A stretch of 64,000 bases of DNA. It comes from Clavaria fumosa (lineage: Eukaryota; Basidiomycota; Agaricomycetes; Agaricales; Clavariaceae). The stretch lies in NCBI GenBank assembly GCA_951802425.1, contig OX637800.1, positions 124,001 to 188,000 on the forward strand. Direction: 5' to 3'. Below, piece by piece: positions 1 to 10,238 of the stretch (position 1 is the stretch's first letter; every line of letters begins with the position of its first letter). Both the position numbers and the translations under genes were made by a program. Under the pieces are notes generated by a model, which saw nothing but the letters and a program-made list of their open reading frames with translations, was not told the origin of the DNA and did no database searches.

Positions 1-1044
1 CAGGTAATAATTATAGACTTGCTTTTCGTCTATTAAGGGTATGCGGTGGTTCACTGCCTGAAACGGCGGCGGCCTGGGGGGAACTCCCCCAAAGAGCTCA
101 GCGTACTGGTTAAACCAGTACTCACGCCTGCCTTCGAGGTAGGCGTCGTCTATCTTTACAGAGGCGTTAGCCTCTCCCCCCTTCCAGGGCTCACCCGCAT
201 CCCGGGGGCCTGAGTGTAGTCAGCTCTTTTGAGCTTCCTTCCTCGGCACATTCTTAGCCGTTATACGGACGCGTAATGCTTCCGTCTCCTCACTGGGCGA
301 CATCGCCTGAAGGGTTTTCCCCTTCCCTTCGCCAATCCGGATTGCCCGTCGGTGCACATCCAGCATCACACAGCGGTCATACATGAACGCCGTTCCAACT
401 ATGATATCATAGCGATCGATGTTCGCTATATCAAAATACTGGTCCTCCACCAGTATTCCTCCCAAATCTACTGCTATGCGGCATTCGCATGTGATCGTCG
501 ATCGGCTGCCGATACAGCCGAGTTGGATAGGAACTGGATTATCCAGTTGGAAGGTTGGTACCTTCGTCACCCAGGCAAAGTCCGGGCTCATCAGGTCCGG
601 GGTACTTCCAGAATCGAAAAGCATATATGCTTTTACACTGTTCACGGTGATGTAGGCCGCGAGGCATTGCCTAGCCTCCCTTGTCACTACCGGGCGTGAT
701 CCCGTCCGCTCCTTCCGGATGTGTGCCCGAAACAGCCTGTCGTCGACATGGCCGACGCGTACTTCTGCCGTGTAGAGGACCTCGTCCTCTTCCAATTCCC
801 GGATTCCAGTGACCTGGTCGCTTTCTGCCTCCTCCTCGAGCTCTTCAAGGATGAAGAGCTCGTCTGAATCGTACTGGTCCCCGCGACCAGCGTAGTCGTC
901 TTCCGTGACTTCCTCCGGTAGGGCTTCACCCTCCGGCTCCACGCTTTCAACCGCAGGTGTTTCCGGCGGTTCCTCGGGCTCCGACTTGCCCGGCTCCTCT
1001 TGTAAGGTGTAGTTCCTTACATTTCCCCTAAAAGCCTCTGGCTT
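1..1044 (-). CDS. pol: Gypsy-1 protease and N-terminal reverse transcriptase (partial)
   Basis: In the same frame as gag, directly after its TGA, an acidic linker leads into a retropepsin-like domain with the active-site motif LFDSGST (about 605-625) and a later IIVGTAFM block. A second in-frame TGA at 222-220 follows, with CTA as the next codon. After it the frame stays open to the window edge and encodes the pre-RT segment with EYWFNQYAELFGG. No ATG starts this frame, so expression probably depends on recoding at the first TGA. The copy B element has the second TGA-CTA at the same place. Confidence 0.75.
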
Positions 1045-2688
1045 TCACTGTGACTGAGGGCACACATTCGCGTAGTGCCCTGCTTTCCCGCACATATAGC
1101 ATGTTAGAGGAGCTTTCCGCTCCTCTCCGCCTCGTACCCCAATCTTGGGCACCGCCTTAGGCGGTTCTAGCCGGGGTTTGCTTCCTCCGGTTTGGACGCG
1201 CTTGTCCCGCAGGGGAACAGGTTCCCCTGGCCTCCGGTCTGTGTGCGGCCGATACGGCCGCAGTCTCACAAACCTCTGCCCCACAGGCACTCTGCCTGTA
1301 GGCGGGTTTCCTTTGGGACCTGCCTGGTTCCCTACCGAAGGCACTGCCCTCCGCTGCTGGAGGTAGTGGAGGGTCGCTTCCACTTGGCGACTAGCGTCGA
1401 TAATATCCTCAACCGAGGATAACTTGACGCTAATCGCTCGAGTTTTGAAGATGGCCTCCACCATCTCGTTAGGCAGTCCGTTAAGGAACTGCCTTTTCAT
1501 CATACCGGCGTCAGGCAGGGTGAGCATTCTCTCCGCCACCTGGGCCAATTCGTTCCAGAATCCCAAGGCGCCCTTCGCCTTTGTAAACTTCACCTGATAG
1601 AAGGCATCCACTGCCTTCTGGGCCGTTACCTCGGTCAGGAACCGCTTAAACATAGCGGTTATCAATTCCTCGAAGGTCCACCTTCGAGGAGCACAGGATA
1701 GACCCGTTACTTCTTGGGTATACCAAGTAGCGGCTATTCCGCTTAAGCGTGACCCCGCTAGCATAACGCGTTGGTGCTCCAACTGCGGGCCGACTACTCT
1801 ATAGAAGTAGAAGTAATTAAGGAGGCCATCGAGCCACCTTTCCCAGACGACGAGGTCGTCTCGTCTGTCATAAAGCTCAGGGGGGTCAATCTTAATCCCC
1901 CTAATTTCAGCTATTGCCTCAGGCAATAGCGAGGTTTTATCTTGTATCATCACGAGGTAGCGATGTAATACATCGCTCTGGTAGTTTGTAGAACTCGGGG
2001 ACACCTCCCGAGTAATCTCCCGCTCCTTCTGGGGTGGTTCCATCCATCCGAATGGGCCCATCCGGCCCGTTGGCTCTCGTTGACCCAGCTGTGGGTAGCG
2101 CAACATAAGCCGCGGCTCCAGCCCCGCTGTTTCTCGAGGGCTGCCGCCCTCCATTCCTGGTTCGCCAGGGGTTTGAGAACCGTCCGCGCGGTTCTCCCTT
2201 CGCCACCCTTCCTCGCGGTCAGCTGGCGCCTGACTCGGTGGGGCAGGCCCCCCTTTGGGTTCCAACGAATCACGGCGTTGCTGCCGTAAGGGAGCCGCTA
2301 GCGCGGTTCCCTGCTCATCTAGCGAGTCCAACACCCGCCTAACGTGGGTAGCCTCCTCACTTAGCCGTTGCCGAATAGTGGCTTGGCGATTTTTCATCGC
2401 CCTTACAAGAGCCTCAAACTCTTCATCCTGGCGGGAAAGTTCCACCTGAATGTCCGAGAGTCTCTCGGCTACAGCGTTAGCTCGCGCTATCGCTGTGGGC
2501 TCATTTCCACTATTGGAGGGAGCCTGCGAGCTTGACCGCTCTCGCGGCCACCTCTCGCAGGTTTCTAAGGGCTCTCTGCCTTTTCCTTTTGAAGGTCCGG
2601 CCTTCTCGAATGATGGCGCCTCGCCAGTGACTTGGCGCGTTGTGGCGCCCTCCTCGTGTCGACAGCGTTTCGGACCTAACGCTGTCAT
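1045..2688 (-). CDS. gag: Gypsy-1 Gag polyprotein
   Basis: The product is 547 residues. It has an acidic, glutamine-rich, coiled-coil-like N-terminal third, a retrotransposon-gag capsid-like region around residues 240-440 (it contains the FYFYRVVGP stretch) and a CCHC zinc knuckle CYMCGKAGHYANVC about 18 residues from the end. It should form the virus-like particle and bind element RNA. The reading frame stops at TGA (1047-1045), but the same frame stays open into the protease region, so this stop may be read through. An overlapping frame upstream (2875-2510) is open but has no recognisable domain. The start is the first ATG of the open frame. Confidence 0.8.
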   Translation of the reverse strand: MTALGPKRCRHEEGATTRQVTGEAPSFEKAGPSKGKGREPLETCERWPRERSSSQAPSNSGNEPTAIARANAVAERLSDIQVELSRQDEEFEALVRAMKNRQATIRQRLSEEATHVRRVLDSLDEQGTALAAPLRQQRRDSLEPKGGPAPPSQAPADREEGWRRENRADGSQTPGEPGMEGGSPRETAGLEPRLMLRYPQLGQREPTGRMGPFGWMEPPQKEREITREVSPSSTNYQSDVLHRYLVMIQDKTSLLPEAIAEIRGIKIDPPELYDRRDDLVVWERWLDGLLNYFYFYRVVGPQLEHQRVMLAGSRLSGIAATWYTQEVTGLSCAPRRWTFEELITAMFKRFLTEVTAQKAVDAFYQVKFTKAKGALGFWNELAQVAERMLTLPDAGMMKRQFLNGLPNEMVEAIFKTRAISVKLSSVEDIIDASRQVEATLHYLQQRRAVPSVGNQAGPKGNPPTGRVPVGQRFVRLRPYRPHTDRRPGEPVPLRDKRVQTGGSKPRLEPPKAVPKIGVRGGEERKAPLTCYMCGKAGHYANVCPQSQ

Positions 2689-2901
2689 CAGGGGCTGGTG
2701 ACGCCATGTCAGCCCTTAGCGGGGGTTCACCGCTGGGCTCGACAGAGGGTCCTATTCCCTCTGGCTGCGTGACGCCTGTGTCGCACAGAGGTCCTACCAA
2801 GGGAGGAGTTTCTCCTCCCTTCCTGTTGTGCTTCTTCTGCGTGGCTATACGGGTGTAACCCATTTCTAGCCACACTCATTGTGTTGAAGGTTCAAAAAAG
2901 T

Positions 2902-3128
2902 TGTAATACTTTCTATCCCTCAAAAGAACTGGACTCAACTGTATATTGAGTATGGTAGTTCTATGTAGAGGGATCTACCCTCTCTGTACAGTTGCGACGT
3001 GATATATATATAGGCGAGCGGCCCTCTAGGGGCTGCTGAGGTAAGCATAGCCTAAGCGGCTATGCGAGTAGACTATTATGGTATGTATATTATGTAATAA
3101 AAGAATAGAAAAGGCCTATAGCCTTACA
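2902..3128 (-). repeat. 5' LTR of Gypsy-1 copy A (227 bp)
   Basis: On the minus strand it begins TGTAAGGC and ends GTATTACA, the TG..CA ends expected of an LTR. It holds a TATATATATA stretch about midway. Related sequence occurs as the 3' LTR of copy B (14500-14710) and as truncated pieces at 6272-6389 and 22155-22272. Confidence 0.8.
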
Positions 3129-4600
3129 TTGTCGCTGGCCAAGGGCTCAGCTGCAGTCATGGTAAATGTGAGGGTGGCACGGGCAGCAGACTTGCAGTTA
3201 GCAGGGATCAACGGGCATGTATTCGAGAAATGCCCTTGACCCATGCAATATAAGCAAAGTCCAGCAGCCCGGTGGAGAGTGGTCTGCAAGGTGTGGATTT
3301 CTCCATCTTTCCCTCCTTCGGCTTCGTTACAGGGGTCGAGGCAGGTTTGGCCGGAGCGGATGTCATGATGGGGTTGGTTACTGGAGTGGGCGCAGGGCGG
3401 TTTGAGGATTGGTTGTTGGCGGGTTTCGCGTTGTGGTCTATCATCAGGTTTGACAAATTTCCGCACAACAAGTCGCCAGGTCGCTTTCTGTATTGGACGG
3501 ATGTCGGAAGGCGGCCTTGTTCTTCCTCGCATTTCCAGTACCACTGCTCAAAGGCCAAAGCTTGTTGATGGAGTCCGGTGAACTCCTGCTCTCGACTCGT
3601 GTATTGAAACTGGTCTTTGATGCAGTTGGCGAGCACGGTGTCATTGTATCCAGTGTAGGGTGCGTGCGAATTGAAGGTGATGATGTATTCTGTGATGCGG
3701 GAATTGTTGGGCATCTTCAAATTATGCAGCACGCTCTTCGAAGTCATATGTGGGGGGGGGTTTCTGAATACCAGAAATAATTCCATCGTGAAGTTATCCC
3801 AATTGTCCAACATTGTGGGGGGCGGTTGCTGGACAAGGTATGGCATCCACCAGGTATTCGCTTGATCTCAGAGATACAACATGGCGAATAGAACATGATC
3901 CCGATCAGTAGCAAATTTCCATGGCTTCCCCAGAAACCATGTAATGCACTGCAAGATGAACATTGTTAGCCATGCTGGGTCCTTACCCGTGAAGACATCG
4001 GGCTCCTTGAGTTTGGGGCCGTCGTCTCCAGGTGCCGGGTAGTAGATGTAGTATGGCAGACCGGCGGGCGGATTTCCGATGGGTACCACAGGAGGTACCG
4101 CTGGTGGAATTCCTTGCGGAATCCCCGGAATCTCGAAAGGTCGTGGCGGCAACTGTGGCGGGAGGCTCGGGGTTGGCAGCAGCAGACATCGTGACCCTCA
4201 TGCTGAGGATGGTGGGTTGACACTGGGTATCAGAAAAGGAAGCACTGGTAGCACTCCAGAGTAGTTAGTTGTGAGTAGGGATAGTGGGGGTAGTACTGGT
4301 GTAAGTGTATATCTCAACACAAGAGCAGGGACTGAGGGTCGAGGTAGTGGAGTAGGGCTTGGAGGCATTGTGGGTGGAGCAGGAGAATACAGGGTTACTG
4401 GGACCAAGGGGTTGGAGCTCCCTGAGGAAACCAAACCTTGTCCGAGCATCATCCCTAACAAAGCAGACACAGAGGCTGGGGTCTGGGGACCCGAAGGTTG
4501 TTGGTCAGGTGTGTATGGATGGCGAGGGGTCTGGGGACCCGAAGGTTGTTGGTCGGGTGTGTATGGATGGTGAGGGGGCCTGAGGTGGCACTGTTTCATC
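3129..4600 (-). pseudogene. gag: Gypsy-2 gag remnant, copy 1
   Basis: On the minus strand the order is a proline-rich N-terminus with two copies of a 16-residue repeat (HPYTPDQQPSGPQTPR), a proline-rich linker, a capsid-like region (LKEPDVFTGKDPAWLTMFI; then LDNWDNFTMELFLVFRNP), and a zinc knuckle CLYCMGQGHFSNTC near 3240. It is broken by TGA at 4200-4198, which is shared with the second copy, and by a stop at about 3870 plus frame changes. It ends where Gypsy-1 copy A is inserted. It is non-functional as it stands. Confidence 0.75.
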
Positions 4601-4873
4601 CCGATGGGACCTCAAGCGCATCCTCGGCAGGTTGGGTTGGGGTGTCTTTGGCACAGCATATGACATACTGTCAAGAGTAGGTCAATTCCACCAAAATACA
4701 AGTGTAAACGACAGTGAGGGAGGGTGTAGCAGTAATTCTGATGGTGAGAGGGAATTCTGCATGCAAGCTGCGTTGGCAGGAAGAGGCGCAGATACAACAG
4801 GAGGAGGTGGGAGGTAGCAGAACAACATAAGGGGGGGTTTTGACCTGGAGACCACATGAGAGGGTGGCCACTA

Positions 4874-5366
4874 TGTGATGCCCAGTCCAGTACCTGAGGC
4901 AGCTCTCGACAGCAATCCTTGTGCATAAGCGGGTAATCGAGTTTATGTTGTATGCTGTAGTAACTACTACAACCTTGGGGTTTATATAGTAAGTGGTATC
5001 TAAAATAGGATAGCGTAGGAGAAAATCTGCAAAGAAGAAGTTATAAAACAAAGACCAAGGAATTGCCCAGAAACATGTTTCAGCCACAGTATCCAAATCC
5101 CCAAATCTAATATTGTTAAGGGACCTTCATTAACTCATCTGGTGACCACCCTGCAAGTCCTAAACTGACTCCACTTGTTTCCCAAGTTTCCTGATGTCAG
5201 CTGAACAATGGCAAAGCATGCGGAGTATGTTGGAATTTCGACCCACGCATGGTATTGCTGATTGTCGATTTGGGACAGCAGTCGGGCAGCGGAATTACAT
5301 CGGGAGTAGTCGTGGTGTGTGCGGGTGCGTCAGGCGGCCCATAGTGGGGTGTGTTGGGTTGTGACA
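4874..5366 (-). repeat. Probable 5' LTR of gypsy-2 remnant (493 bp)
   Basis: On the minus strand it begins TGTCACAACC and ends GGGCATCACA, with a short inverted TGT..ACA end, and lies upstream of the gag remnant. A TAG-TGGCCACC stretch follows the inner end and could be a primer-binding site. The same limits fit the second copy at 20757-21249. Boundaries are inferred, since no second LTR of this element is present. Confidence 0.5.
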
Positions 5367-5898
5367 CCTGCCTGATATGTAAACCTACCAAATTCTCCTT
5401 AATTTAGAGTTCTTAAATGGTATGTTAGGATTACTAGTTAAGGGGCTATGTTGAATCTTTCCAAATGTAGTAGATATGCAAATTTGAGTATAAATAGCTG
5501 ACGGAACCTCACGTTGCAGGCATCATTACATACCCACTTATCGATTACACCATCCCCCAAGAGGATTAAGCCTATGTCTAGCCCAGCAAGGAGCTAAGGA
5601 CAAATTTAGTTAAACTAAGGACTAAATCTAGTTGAACTAAATCTAGTAATTGCTGACTAAGGACTTAGTCTGGTCAAGTGATCTGGGTACCCAAGGGTAC
5701 CCAGGCTTTGATCGAGCCGCCCTATGCCAACTCCCTCAGCACGGTAAGTATTGAGCAAGTTACAGATATCTTGGTATAGGGTACAAGCTGTTCTACTGTA
5801 CAATGGCTAAGCCCATGGGATGTTGTGACTTAGGTTACTAACTAATAATAATATCTGCCCAAAGCAATGCCTTGCTAGCAGTGTTGGTTTCAATACTG
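5367..5898. other. Unclassified AT-rich repeat sequence, no gene
   Basis: Contains a TATAAATAG box near 5490 and several ACTAAATCTAGT-like short repeats (5596-5680). No coding similarity was recognised. The same sequence lies at 21250-21781. It may be the LTR or leader of an unidentified element. Confidence 0.4.
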
Positions 5899-6262
5899 TT
5901 AGCAGAAAGGTATGGAACTGGAGGGTCTACTAGTCCTGTAGGCCAACTGCATAAGGAATTGAGGACCTGTCTGAGTCATCCTGATTCTCAGTGACTCATT
6001 TCTGACTGCACCCAGTACCAGATCCATAACAGATGTGCAATGGGGTTCAGGTGGTAGGTATGCATAAGGTGTGTTAGGGAAGGGCATTGCAAGTACAGCC
6101 TGGTGGTTGTGAGTGTCATGTAAGAGCAGGGAAGGTCGGAGAGGCTTCTGGAAGGGGACTGCAGGTTCCAGAAGTGTGTAAAGGGGCTCGCAAGGTTGTA
6201 GAAGGCTGTTGGGAGGTTCATAAGTGTCAGTAGAGTCTGCTTGGGTAAGGGAAAATGAATGG
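5899..6262 (-). pseudogene. Gag-like coding remnant of unidentified retroelement
   Basis: On the minus strand one frame is open for about 120 residues and includes DSTDTYEPPNSLLQP and RIRMTQTGPQFLMQLAYR. A diverged copy lies on the plus strand at 50033-50300 with the same word order (STDTYEPPDGSLQPREPLY) and another at 21782-22145. The conserved reading frame in diverged copies argues that it was once coding, probably gag of an LTR element. No catalytic domain is visible. Confidence 0.45.
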
Positions 6263-6271
6263 GTCCTGACA

Positions 6272-6389
6272 GGCCACTCACATATATATACTGTGTCACA
6301 ACTGTACAGAGGGGTGGATCCCTCTACATAGAACTACTAGCTCAATATATCATTGAGTCCAGTTCATTTGAGGGATAGAAAGTATTACA
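6272..6389 (+). repeat. Truncated Gypsy-1-family LTR
   Basis: Matches the 3' half of the Gypsy-1 LTR, from the GGCCACTCA segment through the ACTGTACAGAG block to the terminal AGTATTACA. The 5' half is missing. The duplicate is at 22155-22272. Confidence 0.7.
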
Positions 6390-6447
6390 CCTGTGAAGGA
6401 CAAGGGACCATCACAGTCATGAGAAAAGAAGCCTGAACCCCACTCTC

Positions 6448-7472
6448 AGTCACCTTCACCCCTCACCTTCACCTTCATGAACACTCTTACTCACCCTCAC
6501 CCACCCCATTTACTCTGTCACTCTCACAATCATCTTCACTCTCACCCTGGCTCTCACTTCTGCTTCATCTGCACACCCACTCTACCCTTTACATTAAATC
6601 ATGTAAATTCATATAAATATTACTGAAGATACTGCTCATAGGTATGCATCTACTCACAAAGTCTGATGAAAATATATGAAGTGTTTGCTGAGATATAGCC
6701 AATGTGCCATGCTCATTTAATATCAAGAATAATGGGGATCTTTGGAACAGATGGAAAGTGGGATGTGGTTTCCATACAAAGGATGATGCCAAAAATGGGA
6801 ACTAGGCATATGAATAGTTTGGTGATTATTGGAAATTATTTAACAGAAGTTGGCCAATGCTGCATTGGCCAAGTGTTGTGGGTGTGGGGGGTTAGAGGGG
6901 GTATAGGGAAAGGGTGTGGGTGCTTTACATAAGTGTTTAACAAAGGATGATGCCAAAAAGGGGAACTAGGCATATGAATAGTTTGGTGATTATTGGAAAT
7001 TATTTAACAGAAGTTGGCCAATGCTGCATTGGCCAAGTGTTGTGGGTATGGGGGGTTAGAGGGGGTATAGGGAAAGGGTGTGGGTGCTTTACATAAGTGT
7101 TTTAGTGTCCAGGTCCAAAGATCCCGGGAAAATGAGTTTTTTGGGCATTTTCAGGGGATCTTTGAAAGTAGAAGCTTAGGGGATCAGGTAAGTGGCCATA
7201 AACCATTGATATACTATAGAGAATGTCTCCTCAAAGTTTCATAGGCCTCCCATGCCTACGTATTGTACAATATGCTATTCTTTGTAATGATACACTAGGA
7301 AGAGGCCAAAATGAAAACCAGGGGATCTTTTGAAGTAGCAAGTGGGGTGAGACATGATCCATACAAAAGTTGTATTGTTTTACCTATAGAACATGTCTAC
7401 AAGGTTCCTATAACACATTTTGCAGTTTTTTATTATGTGGCCAAACTTGCATTGGCCATTTGTTTTACAGCC
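6448..7472 (+). repeat. Repeat R with a partial 655-bp satellite unit and a 164-bp tandem duplication
   Basis: Repeat R (6448-6883) recurs at 22331-22766 and 29968-30395. It is followed by most of one unit of the satellite found at 30396-32834. The segment 6781-6944 is repeated directly at 6945-7108 and carries an inverted TTGGCCAATGCTGCATTGGCC element. No gene. CG is rare. Confidence 0.75.
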
Positions 7473-8511
7473 AGGGCCTTCTTCTTCCATTCCATCTAGC
7501 ATCCATTCAAGCCCTCGTCCATCTGAGGTGCTCCCTGTTGTCCCTATAGCACCATCAGATAGTCACCCATGTACCAGCATACCATTGCCCTTGTATGATT
7601 GTCTGCTCTCCTGTCTCTTCCCCAGTCTCTTCATTCAGCAATTGTGTCTCCCCCATTCTCCCCCATGTGTTGATAGCTGTGGGCCACACACATGCTTTCA
7701 AGCTTTGACACAAACTCAACTCATCACTTAACTGACTTTGTGAGATGGGGCATCCAGGACACCCACTTTGACATTCACATCTAGTCAACTTTGTGTGTCA
7801 TTTAGGCATGGCAGTCCTGGACACCCACCTTGAGGCACACATCCAGTCAACTTACTTTGTACATTATGAGAGATGTGGGTGTCCTGGTCCTCCTGGCATG
7901 GCTTACCTGTATCTGTATGATATCCCAGCCTGCATCACATTGGATCTTGGTAGGTATGTAGGACCTAGGTTTGGCATGCTAAGAGTGAGTAGCACAGGTG
8001 GTGTAAGTAGGATGGAGGGTGGACAGTGTGAGTGGAGTGAGTGGGTGGCACAGGCAAGGTGAGTAAGGCAAGTGGCACAAGTGAGGAGGTGCAAGTGAGG
8101 CAAGCCATGTGGTGTAGCACCAATGAGGTGAGTGGGTAGGCAGTGCAAGCAGGGTGGATGGCACAATTGGGGGTGAGCAGCATGGGTGGCACCATTGGGA
8201 CAAGTTTGGTGGACAGTGCATATTATCAGTCAATGATAAGTTAATATTTCCTTGTATTATTCATGACATGTCTGCTTGAGTATTGTATGTGTTTACTGTG
8301 CTCATGCTTGTCATACCTGGCACTGCTCATGTTCATCAGTCATTGCTTATGTGTGCCATACAGTGCCTAGGCTATGTCCATGCTGCTCATAGCAACCCAC
8401 CTCCAGACCCTGTTCTTTTTTCCCTTCCCCAGGTAGTCCAGCACAATGCAGTTCTGCCTCCACCCCTTCCTTGCCATGTGCTATCCACTCTATGCTGCTT
8501 GTCTTGTTCTT
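7473..8511 (+). repeat. Left arm of 2.1-kb palindrome
   Basis: 1039 bp that reads as the reverse complement of 8544-9582 wherever I compared them (paired positions sum to 17055). It contains only one CG dinucleotide. Short open frames inside are mirrored in the other arm and have no recognised domain. Confidence 0.9.
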
Positions 8512-8543
8512 CTGTCTAGGAGTCTGGTGATTAACATAGACCC
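8512..8543. other. 32-bp palindrome spacer
   Basis: Separates the two arms. Its reverse complement matches the sequence beside the related single-copy repeat at about 47130-47160, which shows it is ordinary element sequence belonging to the left arm. Confidence 0.85.
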
Positions 8544-9582
8544 AAGAACAAGACAAGCAGCATAGAGTGGATAGCACATGGCAAGGAAGGGGTGGAGGCA
8601 GAACTGCATTGTGCTGGACTACCTGGGGAAGGGAAAAAAGAACAGGGTCTGGAGGTGGGTTGCTATGAGCAGCATGGACATAGCCTAGGCACTGTATGGC
8701 ACACATAAGCAATGACTGATGAACATGAGCAGTGCCAGGTATGACAAGCATGAGCACAGTAAACACATACAATACTCAAGCAGACATGTCATGAATAATA
8801 CAAGGAAATATTAACTTATCATTGACTGATAATATGCACTGTCCACCAAACTTGTCCCAATGGTGCCACCCATGCTGCTCACCCCCAATTGTGCCATCCA
8901 CCCTGCTTGCACTGCCTACCCACTCACCTCATTGGTGCTACACCACATGGCTTGCCTCACTTGCACCTCCTCACTTGTGCCACTTGCCTTACTCACCTTG
9001 CCTGTGCCACCCACTCACTCCACTCACACTGTCCACCCTCCATCCTACTTACACCACCTGTGCTACTCACTCTTAGCATGCCAAACCTAGGTCCTACATA
9101 CCTACCAAGATCCAATGTGATGCAGGCTGGGATATCATACAGATACAGGTAAGCCATGCCAGGAGGACCAGGACACCCACATCTCTCATAATGTACAAAG
9201 TAAGTTGACTGGATGTGTGCCTCAAGGTGGGTGTCCAGGACTGCCATGCCTAAATGACACACAAAGTTGACTAGATGTGAATGTCAAAGTGGGTGTCCTG
9301 GATGCCCCATCTCACAAAGTCAGTTAAGTGATGAGTTGAGTTTGTGTCAAAGCTTGAAAGCATGTGTGTGGCCCACAGCTATCAACACATGGGGGAGAAT
9401 GGGGGAGACACAATTGCTGAATGAAGAGACTGGGGAAGAGACAGGAGAGCAGACAATCATACAAGGGCAATGGTATGCTGGTACATGGGTGACTATCTGA
9501 TGGTGCTATAGGGACAACAGGGAGCACCTCAGATGGACGAGGGCTTGAATGGATGCTAGATGGAATGGAAGAAGAAGGCCCT
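8544..9582 (-). repeat. Right arm of 2.1-kb palindrome
   Basis: Reverse complement of the left arm. Similarity to the related copy near 48 kb continues past the arm into 9583-9652, so this arm carries the natural outer flank while the left arm carries the natural inner flank. Confidence 0.9.
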
Positions 9583-10012
9583 TAGTTGGTAGTAGAGACA
9601 GGAAGGCATAACAATGTCATCCATGTGGACAAGAAATACTGATGAAATGTGGAAACAAAATTCCATTTCTTAAGATGAGTTGCAGATTCATGTGAATATA
9701 CAATATGGGTGAAGGATGATGTGCTTGCTTGTCCCCACTCATCTCAGACCTCCATTGTCCACAGGCAGCAAGTCACCCTACCCCTCAATGTAAGTACCTG
9801 TCTATCATGTTCACCTTGCTTGTACTGCACTAGTAATCATGCTTGTGCCATCCATGTCACTCTCACCACTTCCATCATCCACCCCACTTGCCTCACTTGC
9901 ACTGCCTACCCTGCTCAACCCACTTGTGACATCCACCCTGCCCATCCCACTTGCACTGCTGACTGCTAACCATGATTGCCCCACTCACCTGCTCACCCTG
10001 CTTGCACTGCCT
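9583..10012. other. CpG-poor spacer with degenerate CACTTGCACTGCC-type repeats
   Basis: The first 70 bp match 48016-48085. The rest holds loose repeats of CACTTGCACTGCCTACCC-like words (9830-10012). No gene seen. Confidence 0.5.
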
Positions 10013-10173
10013 AGGAAGTCGTGGAAGATGACTATGCTGGTTGTGGGCAATCCATATCTGCAAAGGAAAAGGAAAAACCCTTCAGGCTATGTCACCCGAG
10101 TGAGGAAACAGAAGTGTTACGCCTCCATGTATTGAGAAAGAGTGTGCCAAGGAAGGAAGCTCCAAAGAGCTGA
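10013..10173 (+). pseudogene. Protease-region remnant with conserved TGA-CTA
   Basis: Words equivalent to EVTEDDYAG join directly to the post-protease GKGKTLQAMSPSEETE region, so roughly 540 bp with the DSG active site are gone. A single-base insertion after the ATGTCACCC words breaks the frame. The final codons end in TGA (10171-10173) followed by CTA, as in copy A. Confidence 0.7.
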
Positions 10174-10238
10174 CTACACTTGGGCCCCTGTGACAAGGGT
10201 GAGCCCTGGAAGGGGGAGAGGCTAATGCCTCTGTAAAA

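Larger units (their letters stand above)
1..3128 (-). mobile_element. Ty3/gypsy element Gypsy-1 copy A, 3' part outside window
   Basis: Read on the minus strand this is a 5' LTR (3128-2902), a leader, gag, protease and the start of reverse transcriptase, which leaves the window at position 1. Gag, protease and RT lie in one frame separated by two TGA codons. CpG content looks normal, unlike its relative at 10013-14710, so this copy appears young. It is inserted inside an older gypsy gag: the uninterrupted version of the target is visible at about 18958-18975. The outer LTR flank begins TTGTC at 3129. The second LTR and second target-site copy are not in the window. I saw no TGG-starting primer-binding site next to the LTR. 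Confidence 0.85.
3129..6883 (+). repeat. Composite segmental duplication, copy 1
   Basis: Collinear with 18966-22766 over its whole length, with offset 15837 at the left and 15883 after a 48-bp repeat-number change near 4500. The block joins pieces of several unrelated elements in the same order (gypsy-2 gag, LTR, unclassified sequence, partial Gypsy-1 LTR, repeat R), so it was duplicated as a unit. Its left side is cut by Gypsy-1 copy A. Confidence 0.85.

Noticed and set aside
2510..2875. Frame overlapping the start of Gypsy-1 gag as a separate gene
   Set aside because: No domain; it lies in the leader and gag N-terminus in a different frame, likely non-coding.
6830..6880. TTGGCCAATGCTGCATTGGCC inverted motif as a terminator or operator
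   Set aside because: It is part of the dispersed repeat R and its copies; no nearby gene depends on it.
7793..9262. Mirrored ORFs on both strands around 8 kb as divergent gene pair
   Set aside because: They are the same sequence in the two palindrome arms, lack domains, and lie in CpG-depleted repeat DNA.
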